DNA of 64,000 bases from Paraburkholderia haematera (lineage in GTDB: Bacteria; Pseudomonadota; Gammaproteobacteria; Burkholderiales; Burkholderiaceae). Under the pieces are notes generated by a model, which did no database searches, had not been told where the DNA came from, and was given only the letters and a program-made list of their open reading frames with translations. The position numbers and the translations under genes are program-made. Of the stretch, positions 43,801-51,839 are shown in pieces. Within the stretch, counting starts at the first letter, position 1. Every line of letters begins with the position of its first letter. The DNA is taken from contig NZ_CAJNBK010000004.1 of assembly GCF_905220975.1 (NCBI RefSeq), forward strand, positions 1-64,000, read 5' to 3'.

Positions 43801-44484
43801 ACGATCTGCATCGATATCGATTGATGCGCTCGATTCGACCACATCCGTCACACATTTCATCGCGACCCAAAGGCCCGAATAGCGGCTCATCGCCCATCCG
43901 TGCAGGCCGAAGTCGAGATACTCCTGGACACTCGCCGGATAGAGCACCGGAATGCCGCTTGCGACAAACATATGCTCGGACTGATGCGCGACCGACGACG
44001 ATTTCGCCGCGTGATCGTCGCCCGCGAGCACCAGAACACCACCGTTCGGATCGGTACCCGCCGCGTTGGCGTGCTTGAAGACGTCACCCGTGCGGTCGAC
44101 CCCCGGACCCTTGCCATACCACATCCCGAACACGCCATCGACCTTCGCGCCCGGCCACAGGTTGACCTGCTGCGTACCCCACACGGCAGTGGCGGCAAGA
44201 TCCTCGTTAACCCCAGGCTGGAACACAACGTCGTGTTGCTTAAGGTGCTTCTTCGCTTTCCATAAACCCTGGTCGAGCGCCCCGAGCGGCGAGCCGCGAT
44301 AGCCCGACACGTAACCCGCCGTATTCAGGCCGGCGAGCCGGTCGCGTGCCTTCTGCAGCATGGGCAGACGGACCAGCGCCTGCGTGCCGCTCATATAAAC
44401 GCGGCCTTTTTCGAGCGTGTATTTATCGTCGAGCGAGACCGTTGCAAGCGCGTCACGCAGTGGAGCCGATAGCGGGGCATTCAT
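40849..44484 (-). CDS. iorAB: Indolepyruvate ferredoxin oxidoreductase, fused large form
   Basis: This 1211-residue fused enzyme oxidatively decarboxylates aryl-pyruvates (indole-, phenyl-pyruvate) to acyl-CoA. The order is: a pyrimidine/TPP domain from the N-terminus (SGTQALVRLPMLQKARDRLA), a TPP-binding domain with GDGTYFHSG and NDAVAMTGGQP (about 520-590), cysteine clusters CEGCGDCSVQSNC and CSGFCPSF for iron-sulfur centres, a gamma domain with GVGGTGVVTIGGLLGMAA, and the C-terminal DUF6537-like part with LANLPDEIRGFGHVKE. It is divergent from a LysR gene. It would use 2-oxo acids formed from aromatic amino acids, possibly those produced by the dehydrogenase at 14279; this link is an inference. 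A remnant of a similar gene lies at 19028-19150. Confidence 0.92.
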   Translation of the reverse strand: MNAPLSAPLRDALATVSLDDKYTLEKGRVYMSGTQALVRLPMLQKARDRLAGLNTAGYVSGYRGSPLGALDQGLWKAKKHLKQHDVVFQPGVNEDLAATAVWGTQQVNLWPGAKVDGVFGMWYGKGPGVDRTGDVFKHANAAGTDPNGGVLVLAGDDHAAKSSSVAHQSEHMFVASGIPVLYPASVQEYLDFGLHGWAMSRYSGLWVAMKCVTDVVESSASIDIDADRLQIVLPDDFEMPEGGLNIRWPDPPLAQEARLLNHKWYAALAYVRANGLNRIVIDSPTPRLGIMTAGKAYLDTRQALADLSLDDEACARIGIRVLKVGCVWPLDAQNARDFATGLDEILVVEEKRQILEYALKEELYNWRDDVRPKVFGKFDQRDDEGGEWSVPRGQALLPAHYELSPALIAKAIARRLARADLPDDLRARIEARVAVIEAKEREAAKPRTVAERQPWFCSGCPHNTSTRVPEGSRALAGIGCHYMTMWMDRNTETFSQMGGEGVAWTGQMHFTNERHVFANLGDGTYFHSGLLAIRASIAASANVTYKVLYNDAVAMTGGQPVDGVLTVPQIAFQVVAEGAKRVLIVTDEPEKYDASVRLPEGVNVYHRDELDRLQRELREVEGTSILIYDQTCATEKRRRRKRGTYPDPARRAFINDAVCEGCGDCSVQSNCLSVEPLHTPLGTKRRINQSSCNKDFSCVSGFCPSFVTAEGAQVKKAVKDASGAALPDFSVLPRPAIASLSKPYGVLVTGVGGTGVVTIGGLLGMAAHLESKGVTVLDMAGLAQKGGAVLSHVQIAATPDQLHATRVATGEARLILGCDAIVSASAEVLARTQRGMTKAVINSGATPTAQFVRDPHWTFPADQTQYDLRDSIGEDCAFLDANRLALALLGDTLYANPLLLGFAWQRGWLPVSYESLDRSIELNGVAVEKNRLAFEWGRYVAHHGEAATDTFAPRTDRQQAIVVQIPEPLERLIERHVKQLTLYQNERYAARYVEVVERVRAAEAAFAAGAKNRLTPVVARNLAKLMAYKDEYEVARLYADPAYMDKLRAQFEGEPGRDYKLVFHLAPPLLAKRDEDGHLKKQRFGQWTLAMFRMLAKLKFLRGTAFDVFGKTAERRNERELIEQYIALMDELCLSLDSANFDLAMKLANLPDEIRGFGHVKERNVIAAAAKREKWLTEFRSAIAAGANSAASPRHRLNGAAALSPKQPVKG

Positions 44485-44581
44485 GGTTGGGAGTCTCCGG
44501 GGCGTTATTTGATGCGGAGTATAGGAAGCGGAATTTCCATCGTAAAATCACAAATACCGAACCCTGTTATTCGAAAAACAC

Positions 44582-45487
44582 ATGTCAAAAGACATCACCT
44601 TGCGGCAGATGCGTTACTTCGTGGCAGCCGCGCAAAGCGGGCAGTTTTCGATGGCGGCGACTACCGAACATGTGTCGCAATCGGCCATCACGAACGCGGT
44701 GCTCGCGTTGGAGGACACGCTTGGAACGCGGCTGTTCGATCGGCTGCCGCAGGGTGTCGCGCTAACCCCTGAGGGTCAGGATTTTCTGAACCACGCGCGT
44801 CACATACTCGATTCCGTGCGCGACGCCGTTTATAAGGCGCCGTTCCGCTCACATGATCTGAAGGGGACCGTGCGCATTGCCGCGTCGTATACGTTGCTCG
44901 GTTATTTCCTGCCCGAACTGCTGGCGCGATTTCGCGCAACGTATCCTGATGTCGTGATCGATCTGCACGATACGGATCGAATGTCGATTGAGCAGGCAGT
45001 GCTCGATGGGGACGTCGATCTCGGTGTGGTGCTACTGTCGAACGTGGAGAATGTCAGGCGTTTCGGCCACCATGTGCTGATCCGCTCGCGCAGGCAGCTT
45101 TGGACCTCGCCAACGCATCCGCTCGCGCAACTCAATGCGCCGTCGCTCCAGGATGTCGCCGGTTATCCGTACATCCTGATTACGGTGGACGAAGGCGAGC
45201 AGTCGACACTGCGCTACTGGAAACAGAACGGAGTTGAGCCGAACGTGGCGTTTCGCACGAGTTCGATGGAAGCACTACGCGGTCTGGTCGCGCATGGTTT
45301 CGGCGTGACCATTCTGTCTGATATGGTGTTCCGGCCCTGGTCGCTGGAGGGCAAGCGGATTGAGGCGCGACCTATTCTGGATGCAGTCCCGCAAATGGAC
45401 GCCGGCATGCTGTGGCGCAAAGGCGCGAGGCTCGATACGCCGGCTTTGGCGTTCCAACAGTTCCTGATACATGCCTGTGGGAGTTGA
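44582..45487 (+). CDS. LysR-family transcriptional regulator
   Basis: A 301-residue LysR protein starts with ITLRQMRYFVAAAQSGQFSM, then SQSAITNAVLALEDTLGTRL in the helix-turn-helix domain; the effector domain runs from about residue 92 to the end. It is divergent from the indolepyruvate oxidoreductase gene with a 97-bp gap, the classical arrangement for a LysR protein and its target. It ends just before the IS6 remnant, which did not damage it. The effector is unknown, perhaps an aryl-pyruvate or a related acid. Confidence 0.9.
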   Translation: MSKDITLRQMRYFVAAAQSGQFSMAATTEHVSQSAITNAVLALEDTLGTRLFDRLPQGVALTPEGQDFLNHARHILDSVRDAVYKAPFRSHDLKGTVRIAASYTLLGYFLPELLARFRATYPDVVIDLHDTDRMSIEQAVLDGDVDLGVVLLSNVENVRRFGHHVLIRSRRQLWTSPTHPLAQLNAPSLQDVAGYPYILITVDEGEQSTLRYWKQNGVEPNVAFRTSSMEALRGLVAHGFGVTILSDMVFRPWSLEGKRIEARPILDAVPQMDAGMLWRKGARLDTPALAFQQFLIHACGS

Positions 45488-45500
45488 GGGCAAGAACGAT

Positions 45501-46080
45501 GGTTCTGGTGCAAACAGTCAGCGAAGCCGAGACGGCTCCAATATATAAGGATGCCTTATTTATTGAACAGGGCAGCATTCCAGGCGGCCGGTGCAGCAGT
45601 ATCCTAGAGTCCGGGAGTGCGGAGATTGAACTGACCCTTGCTGAAAAAGGCTTTGGCCGCGCTCACATCGCGCTTTGCGCTGAGCATGAAGTCCACTGTC
45701 TGGCCGACCCGATCTACCGCCCGGTAGAGATAGACCCACTTGCCACGAATCTTCAGATAGGTCTCGTCAACGCGCCATGACCGGCCTGTGGGTATGCCAA
45801 TCCGGTTCCAGCGCTTGATGAACTCCGGCGTAAAGCGCTTTACCCAACGCATGATCGTGGTGTGTGCCAGCGACAATCCCTGCTCAGCCATCATCTCGAC
45901 CAGATCGCGCAGGCTGAGCTTGTAGCGAAGGTACCAGCGCACACACAGAATAATGATCTCCCGATCAAAATGCCGACCATCGAACAACCCCTCCAGACGC
46001 TTCCCCTTGCTCATCACCGCCCACCAGATTGATTGGATCGCTACTTTAACCGGTCCAACGAGCCTATTTGCACCAGAACC
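45501..46080 (-). mobile_element. IS6-family element with internal deletion
   Basis: The element is bounded by perfect 14-bp inverted repeats, GGTTCTGGTGCAAA at 45501-45514 and TTTGCACCAGAACC at 46067-46080, similar to IS26-type ends. It is only 580 bp long, whereas complete IS6 elements are about 800 bp. The transposase is cut after about 126 codons and joined to unrelated sequence that leads to the other repeat. Flanking 8-mers (AGAACGAT and GTTTTGGC) are not duplicates. It cannot move by itself but could be mobilised by a related transposase. Confidence 0.85.
45604..46014 (-). pseudogene. IS6-family transposase, C-terminally deleted
   Basis: From the ATG at 46014 the protein reads [20 protein letters not shown], then [20 protein letters not shown], a typical IS6 N-terminus with its zinc-free HTH. 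The first catalytic aspartate is in [10 protein letters not shown]. After [17 protein letters not shown] the sequence leaves the family and stops. The second Asp and the final Glu of the DDE triad are missing, so it should be inactive. The frame runs upstream to 46095 but this part crosses the terminal repeat and is not coding. Confidence 0.85.
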
Positions 46081-46104
46081 GTTTTGGCTGGCCACGTTAG
46101 CTCC

Positions 46105-46665
46105 TCAACTGAGTTCGTTCACGAATTCCACAGCACGTGGCCACTCACCGAACCCCGAGGCGGGGTTGAGGTGACCGACAGCGCCGACATCAACCAATCG
46201 GCTGCCCCAGGCGTTCGCCAGTTGCGTAACCTCTTCGATCCTCGCGAGAGGGTCATTCGTACTGGCCGCCACAATGCTCGGAAACGGTAGCCGAGTTCGT
46301 GGCGTGGGCAGCCAACCGTTCTGACGCAACACATCCATCGTCGGATAGCCGTCCGGCAGTGGCGTTTCGAAATCCGGCGGCGCCGCGAGCAGCGCGCCCT
46401 TGATTTTGCGCCGGTGATGTTGCGCCCAGTGCACAGTGATCATCACCCCGGCACTGTGCGACACGAGCACCACGGGGTCGGTGATGCTCGCGAGTGCCTG
46501 GTCGAGCGCGTCGATCCGGGCCGCGCAGCTGAGCTTGTCGTGCTCCAGCGGCGGTACTACGCGCACGTTGGGCAGCTTGCGTGCGAGTATCGTCTGCCAG
46601 TGATCCTCAACGTGGTCCCGCAGGCCGGGAACGATCAATATGGTTGGCGGCGAAGAAGATGGCAT
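46105..46665 (-). CDS. RBBP9/YdeN-family serine hydrolase
   Basis: This is a 186-residue compact alpha/beta hydrolase. It starts TILIVPGLRDHVEDHWQTIL, with nucleophile S71 in VSHSAG, an aspartate in ASTNDPLA and a histidine in VGHLNPASG, which is the typical RBBP9 end. Length and layout match the family. The natural substrates of bacterial members are mostly unknown. It lies just beyond the deleted IS6 element on the same strand and is not obviously linked with other genes; the 188-bp gap on its other side has no gene. Confidence 0.85.
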   Translation of the reverse strand: MPSSSPPTILIVPGLRDHVEDHWQTILARKLPNVRVVPPLEHDKLSCAARIDALDQALASITDPVVLVSHSAGVMITVHWAQHHRRKIKGALLAAPPDFETPLPDGYPTMDVLRQNGWLPTPRTRLPFPSIVAASTNDPLARIEEVTQLANAWGSRLVDVGAVGHLNPASGFGEWPRAVEFVNELS

Positions 46666-46853
46666 TAGCTAGGACCCGTGAAAAATATCAATTGGGTATG
46701 GGCTGGTCGCGCACTTCGTCGAGGCGGCGCAGCTCTTTTACATCGTGGCTGTGTCTGGCTCCGGGAAACAAGAATCTCTGGCGGCAAGATCCTGTCGTCA
46801 AAGACACGCCGAATCACTGCGCTACGTTTTGCAGGCCAAACAGCCTGGCACAC

Positions 46854-47834
46854 TCAAATCACGAAAATGGAGGAACCCGTGGTTTTTCGAGCCTCCAGGT
46901 CCTGATGGGCCTGCACCGCGTCCTGCAAGGCATACCGCTGATTGATCCCGATGCGGATGCGGCCTGCTGCAACATGGCCGAATAGCTCATCGACCAGTTC
47001 CGCCTTTTCGGCCGGATCGGCGATGTAGTCGGCGAGTCCCGGGCGGGTCAGGTACAGCGAGCCCTTGCGGGCCAGAATTTGCGGATCGAACGGCGGGATT
47101 TTGCCGGAAGCGGTGCCGACGCAGACCATCAGGCCGCGGCGTTTGAGGGAGTCTAGCGAGGACATGAAGGTGGCCTTGCCCACACTGTCGAAGACCACGG
47201 ACACGCCTACTCCGTTGGTGAGTTCCCGCACGCGTCTGGCCACATCCTCATGACTGTAGTTGATCGTGTGATCACAGCCGTGGGCGCGGGCTACCTCGGC
47301 TTTCGCGTCAGTCGAAACCGTACCGATCACCGTCAGCCCGAGCAATTTGGCCCACTGCGAAACGATCAGGCCGACACCGCCTGCTGCGGCATGCAGCAGC
47401 ACGGCCTCGCCCGCCTTGAAGGGGTAGATTCGGCGCACCAGGTAGGCGGCGGACAAGCCCCGCATGGTCATGGCCGCCGCAGCCTCGCAACTGATGGCCT
47501 CCGGCAGCTTGATCAGCAGCGCGGCAGAAATCAGCCGCTCAGTGCTGTAGGCGCCCAGTGTGTTGATGAAGCCCGTGTAGGTCACACGGTCGCCGACCGC
47601 CAGATCGGTGACGTCGGCACCGATGGCGTCGACCACGCCTGCTGCCTCGTTGCCGAGGCCGCTGGGGAGCGGAACCTCGTAGGTACCTCCGCGGAAGTAG
47701 GTGTCGGCAAAGTTAAGGCCCACCGCCACGTGGCGGACGCGCACCTCTCCAGGTCCCGGCTCTCCAACTTCGGCGTCCTCAAAACGAAGGACTTCGGGAC
47801 CGCCGGTTTCGTAGAATTTAACGACTTTCGCCAT
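46854..47834 (-). CDS. qor: NADPH:quinone oxidoreductase (zinc-free MDR family)
   Basis: This 326-residue medium-chain dehydrogenase/reductase is like QorA. It starts MAKVVKFYETGGPEVLRFED, has the nucleotide-binding motif HAAAGGVGLIVSQWAKLLG, and lacks the zinc-ligand cysteines of alcohol dehydrogenases. AGGAGACA precedes the ATG. It is 91 bp downstream of the BKACE gene and in the same direction, so the two may form a small operon, the reductase perhaps acting on an enone intermediate. The substrate is inferred only. Confidence 0.87.
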   Translation of the reverse strand: MAKVVKFYETGGPEVLRFEDAEVGEPGPGEVRVRHVAVGLNFADTYFRGGTYEVPLPSGLGNEAAGVVDAIGADVTDLAVGDRVTYTGFINTLGAYSTERLISAALLIKLPEAISCEAAAAMTMRGLSAAYLVRRIYPFKAGEAVLLHAAAGGVGLIVSQWAKLLGLTVIGTVSTDAKAEVARAHGCDHTINYSHEDVARRVRELTNGVGVSVVFDSVGKATFMSSLDSLKRRGLMVCVGTASGKIPPFDPQILARKGSLYLTRPGLADYIADPAEKAELVDELFGHVAAGRIRIGINQRYALQDAVQAHQDLEARKTTGSSIFVI

Positions 47835-47925
47835 GTTGTCTCCTGTTATGTCTTGACTGCCGCAGTTCGCCTGCGGCTCGCTAGCCCTTATTTCACCCTT
47901 GATATGTCAATTTCGCCCAGAGGCT

Positions 47926-48984
47926 TCAGGTCGGCTTGCGCAGGAATCCCTGGTTGCCACCGTTACGATTGGGCGCAAATCCATTGGCCTGAAGCGTCTC
48001 TTCCGCCGTGTCGTAGAAGACCCCGATCTTCATGATCTCTCGTGCCTGTTTCGCTGTCGCGATGGGGCGGCCAAATTCGCCGGAGATACGCACCAACTGC
48101 TTAATTTGCTCGACGGAGCTCATCTTGCCTGTGCGGGTCTGGTTCCAGAGCACATCTTCGATGCCGCACCGCACATGCAGGCCCAAGGCAATGCCTATCA
48201 TATTCACGGGCAGCACATTTAGCACCGAACTCTCCACCGTGATCACCGCGCCGTCGGGCGCAGCACGCAGAAAGTTGGCCAGGTTGTAGATGTTCGCTTG
48301 ATCCATGCCGCCGCTGATAGCCACCCAGTTCATCACCAGTGGCCCCTTGTAGACGCCGCGGCGAATCATCCGCTCAATCGTTTCAAAGCTGTTGATGTTG
48401 TAGCACTGAAACTCACTTTGAATTCCGGCGGCCGTCAGACGTCGGATGTGCTCTTCGGCCCAGCTGGGATTCGAAGGCACGATCATGTCTTTGTAGGTTG
48501 CATAGAGGTTCGGGAACCCCCGCGAAACTCCCTTGAAGTCATCTATACCGGCATGCTCGGTCACATTCATCTGCGTCGTGTTGACGGTGACAGTCACCTG
48601 GTCGGGCTTCGGATCGAGTTCGGCCAGCATATGCCGCGTGTCATCGCTAAGCCATTGTGCGGCCTGGCCCTCGGATTCAGGCGCGAAGCTGATGGAGCCG
48701 CCCACCTGGATGACCATTTCCGGCACGCGGGCGCGCACCCCGGCGATCAGCTCATTGAACATGGACAGGCGCTTGCTGCCCTTGCCATCGGGTTCGCGCA
48801 CATGCAGATGCAGCACGGTAGCGCCGGCTTCGTAGCAATCCGCCGCCTTCTGGATCTGCTCCTCCATCGTGACAGGAATATCTTCCGGGAAGTCCGAGGG
48901 AATCCAACCCGGCGCATAGGGAGCAGCTGTGATGATCAGAGGCTGCTGGTTCTCGGGATACAGGTGGCCGTCAAGGAAGTTCAT
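47926..48984 (-). CDS. BKACE-family beta-keto acid cleavage enzyme, second copy
   Basis: This is a 352-residue Zn-dependent member of the DUF849 family. The metal motif is VLHLHVREPDGKG, the middle loop QVGGSIS, and the late acidic pair VRCGIEDVLW. It is longer than the protein at 1838 (by about 40 residues, mainly at both ends) and belongs to a different subgroup. The expected reaction is acyl transfer between a beta-keto acid and acetyl-CoA to give acetoacetate and a new CoA ester. It is first in a minus-strand pair with a quinone-oxidoreductase-like gene. Confidence 0.85.
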   Translation of the reverse strand: MNFLDGHLYPENQQPLIITAAPYAPGWIPSDFPEDIPVTMEEQIQKAADCYEAGATVLHLHVREPDGKGSKRLSMFNELIAGVRARVPEMVIQVGGSISFAPESEGQAAQWLSDDTRHMLAELDPKPDQVTVTVNTTQMNVTEHAGIDDFKGVSRGFPNLYATYKDMIVPSNPSWAEEHIRRLTAAGIQSEFQCYNINSFETIERMIRRGVYKGPLVMNWVAISGGMDQANIYNLANFLRAAPDGAVITVESSVLNVLPVNMIGIALGLHVRCGIEDVLWNQTRTGKMSSVEQIKQLVRISGEFGRPIATAKQAREIMKIGVFYDTAEETLQANGFAPNRNGGNQGFLRKPT

Positions 48985-49669
48985 GATGATGGATATCCAA
49001 GTTGAAATGTGAATATTGAGAATGTCGAACCAGATGAGAAAGCTTTAGAACCTCATTTGCAGCACCACCGAGTGCCTGATGCGACCAGATGAATCATCTG
49101 GCTGGTCGCCACTTTCCGCTTTACATTGCATGCCTTGCACTTGACTTTTCATGACAGTAGTCCGCTGACGCAAGAGCGCCGGGTGTCGACTGCCGCATCC
49201 GCGGTCCCGACCGCGACGGCAGGACAAAACGGGATCAAGTGCACATCATGCTGACCAGTCTGGTTCATTGTCTGCGCCTGACTTTCATCGGGATCCTGAT
49301 GAACCCGTGGCATGCCGCGTGCGCTTCTGTCGTTAGCAATGTGCCGTGCGATGGATCGTTCGTTCTTCAACGTGCTTCCCAGCGGTTTCGACAATGAGAC
49401 GGATGCGTGGGCGTGATGTCATGGTGAGGCGGCATCGCAATGCCGACCATGCACGCGTAGCAAAGCGCTTCGTGAGTCATTGGAGTGAGATTCCCCCTCG
49501 GGATAAGCCCCGAAGCAATCCGCGCCGCAATCCGTCGAGCGGCATGAGTTTTGTTCGCCAATATCTTCGTAAATGGCTGTGTCGACGGCATCGGAATCCC
49601 TCTGTTCATTGACTTCGCATCGGCCGCGGCATTGCCAGACGACCGAGATTCGTAGTGTATCCCCATAAA

Positions 49670-49688
49670 TTAATAATGTCGACAAAAA
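49670..49688 (+). promoter_or_regulatory. GntR operator candidate A
   Basis: TTAATAATGTCGACAAAAA has its core palindrome TGTCGACA at 49677-49684. It is one of five similar AT-flanked sites between 49.6 and 55.4 kb. Confidence 0.55.
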
Positions 49689-49820
49689 TAGAGGTGCGAA
49701 ATTCGGCGACGGATGTGGCAGACGCCTATTGACTCTGCCAGCGCGAATCTGGGGTTCCGAACGTGAGCACTTGTTGCGAAGACGCAAACCGTTCTGCCTG
49801 CCAGATCGACTCAGTATAAG

Positions 49821-49840
49821 TATTAATGTCGACATCAACA
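49821..49840 (+). promoter_or_regulatory. GntR operator candidate B
   Basis: TATTAATGTCGACATCAACA has its core at 49827-49834. It lies 140 bp before the small frame at 49974 and 430 bp before the porin gene. Confidence 0.6.
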
Positions 49841-49973
49841 ATTTTAGAGGATGATCGGCATTGTCAGTGCTCAGTCGGCAAACCGGGGCGTTGCAGGAAG
49901 GCCGGAGTCGTCGGGCGATCGTCAAGTTACGCATCCCGTCCAAATCAGTTGACGGGCATGAAAAGAGGGCACC

Positions 49974-50207
49974 ATGAAGCGGAACATCGTCGATATCGAG
50001 GCGCCGTCTTTATTGAACGGCGGTGCGTATGCCGAGTTGTCGGCCACCCTGGATGGGGCGATCGCCGCCAACCTTCCATATGAGAAGTCGTCGGCGACAT
50101 CGTTGAGTTCCACGGTCCGAATACCGGGAGGATCTTTCGCGACAAGAACGTGTGCGTGCGCCGATTGCGACGGCAGTGGGGATCGACGACCCCGCGCCAT
50201 TCGGTAA
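49974..50207 (+). CDS. Short frame of unknown function, possibly truncated
   Basis: This 77-codon frame has AGAGGG four bases before its ATG and begins MKRNIVDIEAPSLLNGGAYA, a protein-like sequence. After about residue 45 it turns Cys/Arg-rich and looks out of frame, so a frameshift or truncation is possible. It stands downstream of two GntR operator candidates and upstream of the porin gene, in the same direction. I do not recognise a family. It could be the start of a lost member of the regulon. Confidence 0.35.
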   Translation: MKRNIVDIEAPSLLNGGAYAELSATLDGAIAANLPYEKSSATSLSSTVRIPGGSFATRTCACADCDGSGDRRPRAIR

Positions 50208-50263
50208 CAGTCAGGTATTCGGCCGGGCTCGCCCGGTCATCATAAAAAGCAGAGGAGACGTCA

Positions 50264-51385
50264 ATGAAACTGAAGTGGAGCGGAGTAGCGGTACTCGCGG
50301 TATTCGCCAGCGCGTCGCATGCGCAGTCGTCGGTCACGTTGTACGGCGCAATCGATTCGGGCGTTTTCTATCAGAGCACGGCGGCTTCGTCGTTCGCGCC
50401 GACCGCCCGCAACAACGGGCACGTGTATGGCATCAAGGACGGTAGCCTCTATGGGAGTTTCTGGGGCATCAAGGGGGCCGAGGACATCGGCGGCGGCTAC
50501 AAGGTCAACTTCAGGCTGCAGGGGGTGTTCAACAGCAGTAACGGCAAGCTCGGGCTGGCCGACACGACGGGCGGTACCGCGGTGTTCAACCAGCAGGCGA
50601 CGGTCGGCCTCTCCGGACCGTTCGGCACGTTCGACGCCGGACGGCAGTACACGCCGATGATCTACGCGATGGCCGATACCGACGTCCGCGCGGCGCAGTA
50701 CTTCGGCAGTATCCTCGGCGCATGGCTCGGGCTGAACCAGGCCGCCGGCTGGCCCGGGACGAACACGAACGTGCCGATCGGCGCGCTGTACGACAGCAAC
50801 GCGCTCGTCTACCAGACGCCGAAGTTCTACGGCGCTTCGGCCGCGCTGGAGTACGCGCCGGGCGGCGTGCCGGGCCAGATTCAGGGCGGCACGCGCGAAT
50901 CGGCGGTGCTCAGGTATTCGAACTACGGCCTCAATCTCTCCGCCGTCTACTACAACGCCCACGACACGAACCTCGCGGCGGCCGCGCCGACCGGACTCGA
51001 CAACAACCGCTTCTACTATTTCGGTGCGAAGTACACGTTCCGCGGCGCATCGGTGTCGGCGTCTTACGGGATCGGCAAGAATCCGTCGAAACCGAACCTC
51101 GCCGACTACGAAATGATTTCAGGTGGCCTCGGCTATCAGTTCACACCGTTCTTCAAAGTCACGTCCGGCTTCTACTACCTGAAGGACCGCAACCACTCGG
51201 CGAACCATTCGAGTGAATACGCGGTGGGCGCGGAATACAGTCTGTCGAAGCGCACAATCGTCTCTGCGCAGGTCGGGTACGTTGCGAACCACGGGACGAT
51301 GAACCAGACGATCATGTACGGCCAGATCGTCGCGCCGGGCGTATCGACCACGGCCGCGATGATCGGCCTGCGGCACAGCTTCTGA
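50264..51385 (+). CDS. Gram-negative porin, Burkholderia Omp38/OpcP type
   Basis: This is a 373-residue trimeric general porin. The signal peptide (to about residue 20, ASASHA then QSSVTLYGAIDSGV) is followed by a 16-strand barrel, and the C-terminus GLRHSF has the terminal Phe needed for outer-membrane assembly. GAGGAG precedes the ATG. The codon use is more GC-biased than that of the neighbouring spacers. It may belong to the GntR-controlled group as an entry pore for the substrate, though the operators are 430 bp or more away. Confidence 0.92.
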   Translation: MKLKWSGVAVLAVFASASHAQSSVTLYGAIDSGVFYQSTAASSFAPTARNNGHVYGIKDGSLYGSFWGIKGAEDIGGGYKVNFRLQGVFNSSNGKLGLADTTGGTAVFNQQATVGLSGPFGTFDAGRQYTPMIYAMADTDVRAAQYFGSILGAWLGLNQAAGWPGTNTNVPIGALYDSNALVYQTPKFYGASAALEYAPGGVPGQIQGGTRESAVLRYSNYGLNLSAVYYNAHDTNLAAAAPTGLDNNRFYYFGAKYTFRGASVSASYGIGKNPSKPNLADYEMISGGLGYQFTPFFKVTSGFYYLKDRNHSANHSSEYAVGAEYSLSKRTIVSAQVGYVANHGTMNQTIMYGQIVAPGVSTTAAMIGLRHSF

Positions 51386-51413
51386 TGAATTGAAATCGAA
51401 ACGGAGAACAACG

Positions 51414-51797
51414 ATGAAAACGATGAATGGAATCAGGGTGGCGCTCGGCGTTGTGATCGCGGCGGTGTCGATCAGTGCATGGGCGCAAGACGGAGCGTCG
51501 GCGGGGGCTTCGGCTGGTACGGCTAGCGCGGCGGTCACCGCGTCAGGCGGCATGACGGCAAAAGCCGCGCGGCAAGCGAATCGCGCGCTGCGGCGCAAGG
51601 TGTACGCGGCGCTCGCGAAGCACAAGGAGATTGACGCTGGCGACATCAGCATCACGGCGAAAGGCGGCGCGGTGCTGATCACCGGCACGGTCCCTGACGC
51701 GTCGCAGATCAATACCGTCACCGAGATTGTGAAAGGCGTCGCGGGAGTGACGTCTGTGACCAGCAAGCTCACGTTGCAGCGGCCGTTCGGCCAGTAG
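51414..51797 (+). CDS. BON-domain periplasmic protein
   Basis: A 127-residue protein starts from the ATG at 51414 (GGAGAACAACG before it). It has a signal peptide (IRVALGVVIAAVSISAWA), an Ala/Ser-rich linker, and one BON domain in the last 70 residues (EIDAGDISITAKGGAVLITG, then VTEIVKGVAGVTSVTSKLTL). BON domains bind phospholipid or stabilise the envelope (OsmY-like). It follows the porin gene after 28 bp and may be cotranscribed. Its role in the cluster is unknown. Confidence 0.82.
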   Translation: MKTMNGIRVALGVVIAAVSISAWAQDGASAGASAGTASAAVTASGGMTAKAARQANRALRRKVYAALAKHKEIDAGDISITAKGGAVLITGTVPDASQINTVTEIVKGVAGVTSVTSKLTLQRPFGQ

Positions 51798-51839
51798 TGC
51801 GGCGCGACGGCCAGCCGTTCGGGTAAGGAGGATCCTGTC

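Larger units (their letters stand above)
48985..50263. other. Long gene-poor stretch with two GntR-type operator motifs
   Basis: Over 1.2 kb I see no intact recognisable gene. The part 49025-49650 has weak frames on both strands and no motif. It then becomes AT-rich around 49650-49860 and contains two TTAATGTCGACA-type sites. A short frame with a good ribosome-binding site follows at 49974. The stretch looks like a regulatory region whose original first gene has decayed or is very small. Confidence 0.5.

Noticed and set aside
49025..49660. Possible genes in the gap after the second BKACE (frames of 60-100 codons on both strands)
   Set aside because: None has a convincing start, motif or composition. 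I could not support any of them.
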